A stretch of DNA of 64,000 bases from Myxocyprinus asiaticus (Eukaryota > Chordata > Actinopteri > Cypriniformes > Catostomidae). The translations under genes were made by a program, and so were the position numbers. Under the pieces are notes generated by a model, which was not told the origin of the DNA, searched no databases, and saw only the letters and a list, made by a program, of their open reading frames with translations. The stretch spans positions 10,736,001-10,800,000 of the forward strand of contig NC_059382.1 in NCBI RefSeq assembly GCF_019703515.2. The letters are read 5' to 3'. Shown piece after piece: positions 51,255 through 63,210 of this stretch (the first letter of the stretch is position 1; every line of letters begins with the position of its first letter).

Positions 51255-51372
51255 TTTTTTTCCAAAGTGATTTACAGTGCATTTATTTATTTTTTTGCCA
51301 CTTGGTTTGTTTCCTGGGAATCAAACCCATGATTTTGTTGTTTCTAATGCCATGCTCTACCATCACAAGAAC
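51255..51372 (-). mobile_element. tRNA-derived SINE head
   Basis: On the minus strand the A box 'tggtagagcatgg' and the B box 'gggtttgattcccagg' lie at tRNA spacing, the pattern of a common cyprinid SINE. On the plus strand this appears as 'cctgggaatcaaaccc' and 'ccatgctctacca'. A (T)n stretch and 'gtgatttacagtgcattta' lie next to it. It is truncated. Confidence 0.7.
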
Positions 51373-52639
51373 ACATTTGATGTATGCTTCTCCATGAATT
51401 AGCTAGATTAAATAGCTTTTAAAAGGTTTTTCACTATGGATTTACAAATGCCAAGAAATTTATCAAAAGTGTAAATTCAGTGTGCAGTTTCCCAGAATGG
51501 ACAAGACCTCATTAAATCATTAAATCCTCACTTAGGGCAAATGCTACTTAGGGTAGAGACAGTCAAGTACGTTACCATTTGCTTTCTGATTGGTGCATAT
51601 TCCTCTCCCTGAATGCCTTGCATGTTTAAAATTGTGCCCTCCAGTGCATGCAAACACTGAATTACTTCTGTGTGGTCGTCTCTTCATGCATGTACTGTAC
51701 AGTATGAGGAAGCTGTTACCAGAGACAGTATAAGTGTGAGGAGACAAATCACTTGCAGAATTATGAATGGGAGACATTGTAAACTCAGTATGGTGGCAGT
51801 AGGAGTAGAAAATCCCGCCTTTCAGTTAAAAGCATTCAGTCGCCTGTAATGTGAATGCACATTAATTGGACCAGCCTGAATGTTTTTTTTTTTTTTTTTT
51901 TTGTGCATGTCATTTGCACAAGAAGCAAACTTTTGAACATTGTTGTCTAACTTTATTGTTGATTTGATTTTTTAAGAATTTTAATTTACACATTTCATTT
52001 TGGTTACAATTTCCATCAAACTGAATTGTCATTTATTTAACTAAATTAAATGAATAAACCTTAAAAATTTTAAAGGTGTTTTTTTATTTTACTTTGTAAA
52101 AAAAAATATTAAATTACAAAAATTTAACTATATTATTATTATTATTAAACTGGAATCTTTAAAAACAATTTTGGAGATTTCAGTCTTTTCGCCATTCAAG
52201 AACTTTTGGAGCTGTACATGTATGCCTCTTTCTACAGAGAAAATAGCTACCCGGGGGTGTAAGATACCAATGATTGAACTGACTTGCCTTTGTTACTCAG
52301 TTCTGTACTTTTTTATAAAGTTATAGTGGCGAGATATTCAATGCACACTCTGCCTAATTGCTGACCTGGGGTCAGTCTGTGAATTTTTTTTGGTGCGCTT
52401 ATGAAACCGACTTGAAAAATGTAATGCAGGAGCATTGATAGAGAGACTGGCAGGCTGCTGATGTTATTTGTAGGCATGAGAGCGGCTGTGGCAGCCACAG
52501 TAATTTCCCAGGTAGACCCTGCGGCTGTTTCACAGACTGTGTATCATGTAAGTGTGCTGGATTGCGAGTGCTCAGGCACAGCTGTATCCTGTCATGTTCC
52601 AGCAGTAAAAATCATTCTGCTGTGCAGGCATGCTCCTAC
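51373..52639. other. Intron 2 sequence, no gene seen
   Basis: AT-rich with poly-T at 51883-51902. Short frames lack any domain. Confidence 0.5.
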
Positions 52640-53048
52640 AGACCAAGAAAAAAATTAATAAAATAAAGATGAAGATGCAGATACATTTTCATTCTGGGAT
52701 ATCATACTATATTAAACAATTTCAGGTGAATTATAGTGATGTTTTACTATTTACAGGTAGTAAAGTAGGACATTTTTGTTGCCTGCTGAGATAAAGTATT
52801 GGGTTTATATGTTTATATATACTAAAGCTGAAAAAGTCAATAAAATGCTGGGATGTCCCATAGAGAAATCCGAATTATAGGACATACAGCACATTGACAT
52901 AATTATATTTCATATATTTGGGCAAATAGTGTATGTAAATATTCATGTCATTATGATTTGGGAAAATATATGTTACAAATGTTTTTTTTTTTTTTTTCAA
53001 TATATGTTGCAGGTATGTACAACTTTGTGAAAACCATACAGTAACATA

Positions 53049-53595
53049 CACTACCGGTCAAAAGTTTTGAAACACTTACTCAATCTTTATTATAATATAT
53101 ATATATTTTTTTTTTTACATTTTAGAATAATAGTAAAGTCATCAAAACTATGGAATAGCATAAATGGAACTATGGGAATTATGTTGTGACAAAACAAAAA
53201 CAAAAATAAAACAAAACTGTGTTATATTTTAGCATCTTCAAAGTATTCACCCTTTGCCTAGAATTTGCAGACATATACTCTTGACATTTTCTCAACCAAC
53301 TTCTTGAGGTATCACCCTGGGTTGCTTTTTAAACAGTATAGAAGGAGTTCCCATCTATGTTGGGCACTTATTGTCTGCTTTTCTTTATTATTTGGTCCAA
53401 GTCATCAATTTAAAAAAAAAAAATTTTTTAATTAAATTTTAGTTTTATAATGAAATAAACTAATATGGTGGCACAATTATATTTTTGTCTACAAAACTAA
53501 TTTCAAACATTTAAGCATACGCCTTCAGATCAAAAGATTTTTAAGGTCATGAGAAACATTTCAGTCAAGTGTTTCAAAAGTTTTGACCGGTAGTG
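53049..53595. repeat. MITE with CACTACCGGTCAAAAG inverted ends
   Basis: The left end CACTACCGGTCAAAAGTTTT (after TA at 53047-53048) and the right end AAAAGTTTTGACCGGTAGTG are exact inverted repeats. The interior is non-coding. The end sequence and TA target suggest a Tc1/mariner derivative. Confidence 0.85.
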
Positions 53596-53803
53596 AATAT
53601 ATTTTATGTTTTACATGCACTGCCACATGTTAGATTTCTGTGTGGGTGTCATAAGATATTTATTTAAACATGTAGTGAAACAGAACTTTTTTTTTTTTTT
53701 TTGCCTGTAGAGGTTTGGTATTGGGTTTATAAAGTGTTTATATAGGCTGAGATGAATGAAGTAAAAAAAAAAAATTTTTTTTTTAAATGCTGGGATAACA
53801 TAA

Positions 53804-53987
53804 GTTCCCTATCTGTCACTCACTCGACGTTGGTGTCGATGTAGTGACACTAGGGGTCACTCTTGGGAGCCCGAGACACCTCTGGTCTTTGATAAAAGGC
53901 CAATGAAAATTGGCGAGTGGTATTTGCATGCCACTCCCCCGAACATACGGGTATAAAAGGAGCTGGTATGCAACCACTCATTCAGAT
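53804..53987. repeat. Left inverted terminal repeat of DIRS copy B
   Basis: Matches the complement of 59827-59975. The outermost 26 bp (GTTCCCTATCTGTCACTCAC...) are specific to the left end and reappear only in the internal complementary region. Confidence 0.88.
53898..53960 (+). promoter_or_regulatory. Candidate DIRS promoter in the left repeat
   Basis: GCCAAT-GAAA-ATTGGC (about 53899-53914) gives two opposed CCAAT boxes, followed by an octamer ATTTGCAT (53922-53929) and TATAAAA (53952-53958). The spacing is that of a Pol II core promoter pointing into the element. Function is inferred. Confidence 0.5.
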
Positions 53988-54242
53988 TTTCTCTTCGGAG
54001 CCGAACGGTCATGCTCACTGAGCTGAATACTACTGTTCATTCACCTGCTGGATCTGACGGCGCATTTCAGCGGCTTCTCCCTCCTCTGCACTGGTGCACT
54101 GCAGAGAACGCCCCTGGGCGCTTCGGCAGAAAAACTAGAGAGTATATTTTCTGAAAGAGCATTTTTCCCCTCTAAAAGAGTATATATTTCTCTAAAAGAG
54201 CGCACACAAGGAACGTCTTTTTAAAGACGCGTCTTTTTAAAG

Positions 54243-55702
54243 ATGCTTTTCCGATTGTGTGTTATTCCTGGTTGTGCTCGTTATCTCTCGCCTTCTAACG
54301 GTCACGATCACTGTCTTTCGTGTCTGGGCACTGCTCACGCGGAGACAGCGTTCGTGGATGGTCATGTTCTCATTGCGAGAATATGTCTATGGCAACGTTG
54401 CGGTCGCGGCTCGCCTTCGTAAGAAAGCGAGCCACCCCAGAGGCTCCCGCCTCGGTCCTTTTACCCATGGGTTTGAGGCCAGCGTGGCTAGCACTGGGGG
54501 CGATTTGGGGACCCCAATGGGACCACCTCCGCCGGGTATCCCCCCGCGGACCTCCCATTCCCCAGCACGCTCGTCTGCCCCGATCGGGCTTCCGGGTGAG
54601 TCCGCCGGCTCGTCTCACGGCGAGTTCGACCGCTTATTCGGAGCCCGCGAAAGTGATGAGCTCTCGAGCGCAGCATCGGAGAGCGGGCTCATCCAGTCGG
54701 AAGCCTCAGCTGGGCTCCTCCCTTCGGGGTCGATCGCCCAGTCACAGGCTGACGCGGAGATGACGACATGCTTTCCTGGACAGCCGCGAGCGTCGGTTAG
54801 AGTGGATTTCACCGCTCTTCCCTGAACCCTCGTGGCTCGGTGATTGGTTCCTGGGCTCGCGGCGCCGCTCAAAGCCACGCCCCGCCCCGTTCCTTTCTTC
54901 CTGGAAGTGCATGAAGGGCTGACAAGGTCGCGGGAGGCACTTTTTACTGCCCGGTCCCGATCTTTTCAGCTTCCCCGCTCTCACTACCCTCGATGGTGGG
55001 GCGGCCAAGGGTTATTCGGCAATCCCCCGGTGGATAAAGGCGCTCGCGGTGCACCTATGCCCGCAGAGCGCCGCCACCTGGCGTGGGTGCCCAAAGCCCC
55101 CGTCCAAGGCCTGTAGGTTTACGTCATCTATGACGGTTGAAGCCTACGGTGCCGCTGGACAAGCCGTCTCCTCCCTGCATGCCATGGCTCTCCTGCAAGT
55201 CCGCCAAGGCGCTAAAGGAACTGCACGAGGGTAGTTCCGCCCCGGGATTGATGCAGGAACTGCGCTCGGCGACCGACCTTGCTCTCCGAGCGACGGAGGT
55301 CACGGCGCGGTCTCTCGGGCAGACGATGGCCACACTAGTGGTCCAGGAGCGCCACCTTGGCTCAACCTGGTCGAGATGGGTGAGGCCGACAGGACACGAT
55401 TCCTTGCTGCCCCCATTTCCCAGGCGGGCCTATTCGGTGACACCGTCAAGGACTTTGCCCAGCAGTTATCGATGGTAGAGCAGTAGATGGATGCTAGCCG
55501 GCTTATCCTGCCCCGGCGCGGCTCAAGATCCCGCACCCCATCTACTCATCGCCGAGGGCGTCCCCCTGCGGTGACTGCACCGGCTCCACCGCAGCCCGCC
55601 CCTCCGGCCCGGCCCTGGCGTGGAGCCCACCGCAGGAAGCCGACGCCACCTGTCTCACAGCCGGCACCGAAGAACCCACAGAGGTCTTCGAAGCGCCCCT
55701 GA
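54243..55702 (+). pseudogene. DIRS gag-like ORF, copy B
   Basis: Pieces in several frames show a short Cys/His segment (SCSHCENMSMATLRSRLAF), a proline-rich middle, EFDRLFGARESDELSSAASE, then KALKELHEGSSAPGLMQEL and ATDLALRATEVTA. Frameshifts near 54400 and later break it. In intact relatives this would be the structural protein; the function is not well known. Confidence 0.72.
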
Positions 55703-56348
55703 GACGGGCAACCCAGGGACAATGAAACCCGCTGCTCTGGAGCTGGTAAGCAGATCTTCATCTTTTTGTTACCTTTTGCATTTAATCGCGCTGCATGCTC
55801 AAGTGGCTGCAGTACTCAAGAGCTCAGCAAGAGTGGTTTCCTTGTTCCCTGGGTCACATATCCGGTGTGTACAGCTGGCATCACGACCACGTCCACCACT
55901 CCATTTGGCAGGTTGGTGCTCCAGCGGCGGTCTCCCCGCCCTGAGAGCCCAGCTGTGGCACAAATCCGCCCCCGATGTGACAGTCTCCACGGGTCACGAG
56001 GACAGGTCTCTTCCTCCCCCGTCCCAGGCTGTTCCGGGGGTGGTCACAAGGAGCCAGGTAAGTGCTTCGATGTCCTCGGACTCAGCACGGCCACGATGTG
56101 GTGTGGCACCTCGAGCTCCGATGATGTTGTCCCTTTGGTCCCCCTTGCGCGGAACGTGGACGCATGGCTTGCGCTTTCCAGTCCGTCACGAGGGCTGGTC
56201 CGGACCGTCCGACTCAGCTGCGCGATTCACTTCGCCGGGCATCCGCCCAGGTCCAGCGGTGTCCACTTCACCTTGGTGAAAGACGGAAACGCTGCTACCT
56301 TGCGTCTTCCTACGGAAGGACGCGATAGAACCTGTCCCTCCAGCCGAG

Positions 56349-57451
56349 ATGAAGAAGGGGTTTTACAGCCCCTACTTCATTGTACCGAAAAAAAAGGCGG
56401 TGGGTTGCGGCCAATCTTGGACCTGCGAGTACTGAACCGGGCCTTACACAGACTCCCGTTCAAGATGCTGACGCAAAGACGCATTCTAGCGAGCGTCCGG
56501 CATCAAGATTGGTTCGCGGCGGTAGACCCGAAGGATGCGTACTTTCACGTCTCGATCCTTCCTCGACACAGACCCTTCCTGCGGTTCGCGTTCGAGGGTC
56601 AGGCGTATCGGTACAAAGTCCTCCCTTTCAGCCTGTCCCTGTCTCCTCGCGTCTTTACGAAGATCGCAGAGGCTGCCCTTGCCCCGTTAAGGGAGGTGGG
56701 CATTCGCATTCTCAACTATCTCGATGACTGGCTAATCCTAGCTCACTCTCGAGACGGGTTAGGCGCACACAGGGACCTGGTGCTCTCACACCTCAGCCGA
56801 CTAGGGCTTCGGGTCAGCTGGGAAAAGAGCAAGCTCCTCCCGGTTCAGAGCATCTCTTTTCTCGGTTTGGAGTTGGACTCAGTCTCCTTGACGGCGCACC
56901 TTACGAACGAGCGCGCCCAGTCGGTGCTGGCCTGTTTGAAGGCGTTCAAACAGAAAACAGCGGTTCCACTGAAACATTTTCAGAGGCTCCTGGGGCATAT
57001 GGCATCCTCGGCGGTGGCCACCCCGCTCGGGTTGATGCATATGAGGCCGCTTCAGCACTGGCTCCAGACTCGAGTCCCGAGACGGGCATGGCGCCACGGG
57101 ACACACCGCGTGGCCATTACGTCGGTCTGTCACCGTCTTTTCAGCCCTTGGACCGACCTCTCATTTCCACGAGCAGGTGTTCCGCTAGAACTGGTCTCCA
57201 GGCGCGTCATGGTCACGACAGACGCCTCCAAAACGGGCGCTGTTGGCAACAGGCACGCAGCCGCCGGCCTCTTGATGAGTCCGCGGCTGCGTTGGCACAT
57301 CAACTGCCTCGAGTTACTGGCAATTCTGCTCGCCCTGCGGAGGTTCCGGCCGATGATCCAGGGCAAGCACGTGCTAGTTCGGACAGACAGCATGGCAGCG
57401 GTAGCATATGTCAACCGCCAAGGCGGTCTGCGCTCCCGCTGTATGTCATAA
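56349..57451 (+). pseudogene. DIRS reverse transcriptase and RNase H, copy B
   Basis: RT starts near 56349 (MKKGFYSPYFIVPK) and is thrown out of frame by the A8 run at 56387-56394. It then continues to 57451 with GLRPILDLRVLNRAL, AVDPKDAYFHVSI (catalytic D), the YLDD box at 56717-56728 and the thumb. RNase H follows (TTDASKTG, NCLELLAI, RTDSMAA) and stops at a TAA at 57449-57451, before the end of the domain. The open frame upstream of the A-run (from 55766) is not the RT frame. The RT core is otherwise the best preserved in the window. Confidence 0.88.
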
Positions 57452-57946
57452 CTCGCCCGCCGTCTCCTCCAACGGAGTTAGCAGCACCAAGTCGCTGCAA
57501 GCCACTCACATCCCGGGCAACCTCAACACTCCGGCGGACGCGCCGTAACAACAGGTTACCCTCAAGGGAGAGTGGAGACTCCACCTTCAGGTGGTCCAGC
57601 TGATTTGGAGTCGATTCAGTCAGGCACAGGTGCACCTGTTTGCCTCACAAGAATCCTCCCACTGCGTTTTCCCCAGTGAGCCTGCTCGCACAGACCCTGT
57701 GCAAGTTCAGGGAGGACGAGGAGAAGGTCGTCCCGGTAAGCACCCTACTGGCCCGCCCAGACGTGGTGCTCGGACCTCACGCTCCTCGTGACAGCTCCCC
57801 CTGGGCAAATTCCCCTGAGGAAGGCCCTTCTTTCTCAGGGAAGGGGCACCATCCGGCACCCGTGCCCAGACCTCTGGAATCTCCATGTCTGGCCCCTGGA
57901 CGGGACGCGTTCACTCAGGCTAGGGCTCCCTCTATGAGGCGCCTGT

Positions 57947-58895
57947 ATGCCTTTTAAGTGGCGTCTGTTCGCTAAGTGGTGTTCTTCCCATCAGGAAGAC
58001 CCCCAGAGGTGTGCAGTCAGATCAGTGCTTTCCTTCCTGCAAGAGAGGTTGGAAGGGAGGCTGTCCCCTTCCACCTTGAAGGTGTACGTTGCTGCCATAG
58101 CAGCACACCACGACGCAGTCGACGGTAAGTCCTTAGGGAAGCACGATCTGATCATCAGGTTCCTAAGAGGCGCCAGGAGGCTGAATCCCTCCAGGCCGCG
58201 CCTCGTTCCCTCATCGGACCTCTGTAGTTTTTCAGGGTCTACAGAGAGCCCCCTTTGAGCTTTGCAGTCAGCCGGGCTTAAGGCACTCTCCTTGAAGACT
58301 GCCCTCCTGACTGCGCTCACTTCCATCAAGAGGGTAGGTGACCTGCAAGCGTTCTCTGTCAGCGAAACATGCCTGGAGTTCGGTCCAGGCTATTCTCACG
58401 TGATCCTGAGACCCCCGACCGGGCTATGTGCCCAAGGTTCCCACCACTCCTTTTAGGGACCAGGTGGTGAACCAGCAAGTGCTGCCCCAGGAGGAGGCAG
58501 ACCCAGCCCTGTCATCGCTGTGTCCGGTGCGCGCTTTACGCATCTATTTGGATCGCACGCAGAGCTTTAGAATCTCTGAGCAGCTCTTTGTCTGCTTTGG
58601 TGCACAGCGGAAAGGAAGCGCTGTCTCCAAGCAGAGGATCGCCCACTGGCTCATTGACGCCATAACTATGGCATATCTCGCCCAAAACATGCCGCCCCCG
58701 GTAGGGCTACGAGCCCCATTCTACCCGTGGTGTAGCGGCTTCTTGGGCCCTGGCCAGAGGTGCCTCTCTAACAGACATTTGCAGAGTAGCGGGCTGGGCA
58801 ACACCCAACACCTTTGCAAGGTTCTACAACCTCCGGGTGGAACCGGTTTCGTCCAAGGTAGTGGTACGCAACACAAGCGGATAAGCCCGGGATAG
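57947..58895 (+). pseudogene. DIRS tyrosine recombinase, copy B, frameshifted
   Basis: The same protein as at 8537-9397 but split over three frames. The N-terminal part is SVLSFLQERLEGRLSPSTLK. The middle holds the catalytic R in SIKRVGDLQ. In the C-terminal part the frame is lost around 58710, so the H-x-x-R and final Tyr motifs are read only in another frame. Predicted inactive. Confidence 0.88.
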
Positions 58896-59647
58896 CCGGC
58901 CGGGTGTATCGCTTGCACATAGTGCCTTCCACCTCCTTTTGAGCTGAAGACGTGCGCTGTTAATTCCCAGTAGTGTTCACAAAAGTTGTTCCCTGGTTGA
59001 CTTCCTCCGAGCCCTGTGGCAGTCGAGTTTTCGGAGAGACTCGCTGCCGGCCCAGTACACGCGCTAACTAAGAGCCCGGTTCTGGGGTAGGTGCTCCGCA
59101 TGTGGCGGTTCCCTGTAAGGTAACCCCATGCGATCTATATCTTCCTCTAGTTCGTTTCCCTGCTGGCAAACTGCGTCTTCCTTGGGCAGAGCCCCTCTGC
59201 CCCAGTCTCCATGTTGTAGTAACTCCTCCCCCATGGGGCAGGATCTACCTTGAAGGCTCTCCACATGGTTGGAAAGACCATGTGATGTATTCTTCCACTT
59301 ATATATCCCCCCCCCCCTCTCTTGGGGCGAGGTGTGGTCTCTGCGGTGTCCTCCCCTTGGGAGGGACACCCCCCGACTAGACCTGGCGGCCCAGTCGGAT
59401 AATCCCCCTTCTTTTTTAGGGAGTGGAAAAAGAGAAGGGGAAAGAGGCCACGACTGGGTTAAGCCTGTCTCTATCTCTGGGTAGTCGACTTGCCCCCAAA
59501 AAGGGCCGTTCGACACTCATAACTATGTTGGGGGAGGTTACGTGTCGGCCTGGTGCGCTGGCTACGAGGCACACAGCGGTCTGCCCGTCACACACCGCCA
59601 ATTCACGTAACACAGTTCTGCCAGTTGCGGTTTTTCGTATAGTATAG

Positions 59648-59755
59648 GGACCCCTAGTGTCACTACATCGACACCAACGTCGAGTGAGTGACAGATAGGG
59701 AACGTCATGGTTACTGGTGTAACCTCCGTTCCCTGATGGAGGGAACGAGACGTTG
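59648..59755. repeat. DIRS internal complementary region, copy B
   Basis: 59648-59702 (starting GACCCCTAGTGTCACTAC) is the complement of the left terminus 53804-53858. 59701-59755 is the complement of the right terminus about 59980-60032. The two halves meet at GGGAAC. This is the arrangement by which DIRS elements rebuild both ends. Confidence 0.9.
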
Positions 59756-59826
59756 GTCCCTCCTGCCACAATGCTGAACTACCCGCTGAAATGGCCGGAC
59801 CTTATATTGGCTCCTCAGCATAAAAC

Positions 59827-60032
59827 CTGAATGAGTGGTTGCATACCAGCTCCTTTTATACCCGTATGTTCGGGGGAGTGGCATGCAAATACCACTCGCC
59901 AATTTTCATTGGCCTTTTATCAAAGACCAGAGGTGTCTCGGGCTCCCAAGAGTGACCCCTAGTGTCACTACATCGACACCAACGTCTCGTTCCCTCCATC
60001 AGGGAACGGAGGTTACACCAGTAACCATGACG
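59827..60032. repeat. Right inverted terminal repeat of DIRS copy B
   Basis: The complement of the left repeat up to about 59976, followed by a right-specific tail of about 55 bp ending GTAACCATGACG. The promoter-like octamer and TATA are present here in inverted orientation, facing back into the element. Confidence 0.88.
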
Positions 60033-60781
60033 ATTTTAAGGAAGTAAATTAGGTCATTTTTGTTGTCTGTAGAAATAATGTATAGGGTTTAAATAGGCTA
60101 AGGTGAATTAAGTCAATTAAATGCTGGGATATTGTCAGATTTATTCTATAGTTTTCTATAGTTTTCAGTTGTCTTACAGTGATAGTTATTTAAACAGTTT
60201 GTAAAATTGGACATTTTGTTGCTTATTGAGATTCAGTATTGGGTTTATACTGGGTTTATACTGTATAGGTTAAGGTAAGTAAAGTCCATAAAATGCAGGC
60301 ATAGGGTAAAATATCAAATATCTTAATGCTTTATTGTGACATTTGTTTGAACAGATGCTTGTAGAGATTAAGCATTAGTAGGCTAAGGTGAATAAAGTCA
60401 ATACAATTCTGTGAAATTGTGAGATATCATAAGATTTCAGTTGAATTGTTAAAGTAATAATTATCTGAACAGGTTGTAAAAAATGTTGCTTGTGGAGAAC
60501 ATGTATTGGGTTTGTAAGCTACATAAGCTATATAAGCTTTACAAAGGCATCTCTGTCTTTGAAACAGATTTTATCTCTCTTCTCAGATACTCAAATATTC
60601 CGAAGTTCTTCTAATATCTTGAGCTGTCATACTGAAACCTTCAGTATTCTCATTTAATTCATTGAAAGCTCCCTTTCACAATCAGAATTCACATTTGTTA
60701 GCCAAGTAAGGTAAACAAAGAATTTAACTTGAAATTGACTGGTTTGCTTCAAACTACACAGTAATCATACCATACTGTATC

Positions 60782-61632
60782 CAGGGTTGGGAAGGTTACT
60801 TTTGAAATGTATTCCACTACAGATTACAGAATACATGCAGTAAAATGTAATTTGTAACATGTTCTGTTAGATTACTCAAGGTCAGTAACGTATTCTAAAT
60901 ACTTTGGATTACTTCTTCAGCACTGGTAGATTTTTTCACTTGTTTTGACTATAAAAACTCTTCCAGTACAGTAAGACAAAATACACATGTTAAAAATACA
61001 TTCTCTGAAAAACCTAAATCTTATGCAGTGTTGTTTCTAAAACAAGATAAATCTAATTAATTTTGTTTTAAGGACTTTTAGATATTTTTACAGGAAAACA
61101 ATACAAAAATTATTATCAAGAATACGATTTTTACCCTAATATCAAAGGTCTTACTAGAAAAAAAGAAATTATGATCCAACGTGAATTTTCTTGATAAAAA
61201 AAATATGATCATGCCTGGTAACGTGCATGTAAAATGGCTAGAAATAGCATTTTAGCTTAGCGTAAAGCTGACAATTTACACAAGGTTTATTTCTATTTCT
61301 TCTGCTCCAAAATTACTTCAAACGTACTTATATGTCTGCTCGAATGAATGTAACACATCATAAGAAAGTGTTCCACCGCTGTACAAATGCACTTTAGATT
61401 GCATCATTTATATGTATAAATGTTTTCCATCTGAAAGGACTAAATATTAAATGAAACAAATGACAATAAAATGCAAAGTAAACTCTTCAGTAATCAAAAT
61501 TATTTTTGAATGTAACTGTAATCTTCTAATTACCAATGATTTAAACTGTAAATTTAGTGGAATACAGTTACTTATATTTTGTATTTTAAATATGTAATTC
61601 CGTTACATGTATTCCGTTACTCCCCAACCTTG
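60782..61632. repeat. hAT-type MITE with 8-bp target duplication
   Basis: Starts CAGGGTTGGGAAGGTTAC and ends GTTACTCCCCAACCTTG, inverted repeats of the hAT kind. The flanks are ACTGTATC (60774-60781) and ACTGTATG (61633-61640), an 8-bp duplication with one difference. No transposase; about 61000-61200 may contain a further insertion. Confidence 0.82.
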
Positions 61633-61640
61633 ACTGTATG

Positions 61641-62334
61641 AGATACTCATGACATAGCACACAATATATAATATGCGGTATACACTGAATGTACAGAATA
61701 CAATACAATATATAATATATTATGCATACAGTATATATGTGGTGTGTGTAAAGGTGTAGGTGAAGAGTAAAAATAATTGTAATTGTAATAATGTCAGAAA
61801 ACTACACAACTGCCTTTTATATCGAATTTGGGTGTATATCCAGTTTTATACGTAATAGCTGTTTCATAAATTGTGATTTGATTTTAATTGCTCACAAAAA
61901 TCATCACTCAAGCTTCAAAGTGGTTGAGAAGGTCAGAATTAATCTGTTGCCTTAACCTTTGACCATCTCCAGTTTTAATGGAGGCCAAATCCTATCTAGT
62001 GGAAGTAATTAATAAATCATTTTATGAAAGGAGCTGAAATTACACTCCAAATTAATGCTTTTAGTTGGCATGATATCCTTCAAAGGGCTGCCCTAAAAGC
62101 AATGGTAAAAGTGCCTTGGTTTAGATTACCAATGAGTAATAAAATTGGTCTCCCAGAGGATTATGACATTTGCAAACTTTGAAACAAATCTCAGCGGGTG
62201 GTTACTTTAGGATCCAAAGTTTTTGAATTATGGTTTTTGGATGAAACCAGTTTCTTAGTATCTGAAGAAGTGGTAACGTTTCAAACACAGTGAATTAGAA
62301 AGACTTGATATTAAAGAAACGAGACTAAAATATT
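61641..62334. other. No gene seen
   Basis: AT-rich, with 'cagtatatatg' low-complexity at 61660-61740. No exon-like sequence recognised. Confidence 0.5.
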
Positions 62335-62612
62335 AAAGGGGAAATTAAAATTCATATTGTTTCAGTCCTGTGTGACTTTCTGTCTTCTATTGAAAGCAAA
62401 AAGGGATATTAGGCAGAATGTAAGCCTCTGTCACCATTCATTTTCATTGGATCATTTTCCATACCATGAAAGTGATTGGTGGCTGATGCTGCCATTGTAC
62501 CTAACATCTCATTTTGTGTTCCACAGAAGAAAATGGGGCATGCAGGTTTGGAACAGAATGAGGGTAAATAAATGACAACAGAATTTTAATTTTTGGGTGA
62601 ACTAACGCTTTA
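62335..62612. repeat. Palindromic MITE copy
   Basis: The left half 'gtgtgactttctgtcttct' and 'taagcctctgtcaccattca' and the right half 'ctaacatctcattttgtgtt' and 'tttttgggtgaactaacgct' are mutually inverted. Same family as 43081 and 63211. Confidence 0.7.
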
Positions 62613-63210
62613 ACTTGCAGTGCCGCACAACAATACAACAGATATTACTTGCAATGCTGCAAAATGCAGGCTGAAATGGACAGTTACCTTAAGCCACCTC
62701 ATGAAAGTACCCTATCTGTGGCTTTGCGATAAATGTTTTTCCAGCCCTCACAAAGACAATCTATTGGCTCATTTAACCTCCTTGCACAGAGGCAAACCAC
62801 AAAGTTCTGTCTTTGTTTTGGCCTTTTGCATTTTGAGAAATAATGTTCTCTCTATACAGTAATATAGGGTATTTTCACTTCATTTTTTACTTACATCTGA
62901 AAGGAAGCTGTCAAGCCTTTAAAAAAATGGTATTAAGGAAGGATCAACTCAGGAATAGGAGATGACAGCGGCCATAATCGTTGAGGCAAATTGCTTTGCA
63001 GTACTGTTTGTGAGACCTGTCAGGTTGCTGAATGGAGATCAACTAAGAGTGGATACTTGGGGTTTACTTTTGTTGAAGCCAGCAAACTCTCTCACATTTC
63101 TCCTTAAAGTTTCCAATGACCCAAAGGTTGAAACAACCCAGACAAGCTCTCAGTCGATCCTGTATAAAACAGCAAGATTTTCCCAGTACCACTTTATTTT
63201 AAGAATATAA

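Larger units (their letters stand above)
53804..60032 (+). mobile_element. DIRS-like retrotransposon copy B in frem2 intron 2
   Basis: A 6.2-kb element with left and right inverted repeats, gag-like, RT/RNase H and tyrosine recombinase regions and an internal complementary region. It is longer than copy A (6027-10533), to which it is closely similar, and retains the three blocks A has lost. Frameshifts occur in gag, at an A8 run at the start of RT, and in the recombinase, so it is not autonomous. There is no target duplication. It lies in the same orientation as frem2. Confidence 0.93.
52735..60520. repeat. Degenerate tandem repeat, interrupted by two transposons
   Basis: Diverged units with the shared core 'gttgcctg..agataaagtattgggtttata' and 'aagtcaataaaatgctggga' are seen at about 52750-52860, 53700-53803, 60048-60135, 60215-60300, 60330-60415 and 60480-60520. 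A MITE (53049-53595) and DIRS copy B (53804-60032) sit inside the array. The unit length appears to be about 140-170 bp. Confidence 0.65.

Noticed and set aside
55766..56390. N-terminal half of a 561-codon frame in DIRS copy B
   Set aside because: The true RT start is in another frame. The A8 run at 56387-56394 joins an unrelated upstream frame to the RT core.
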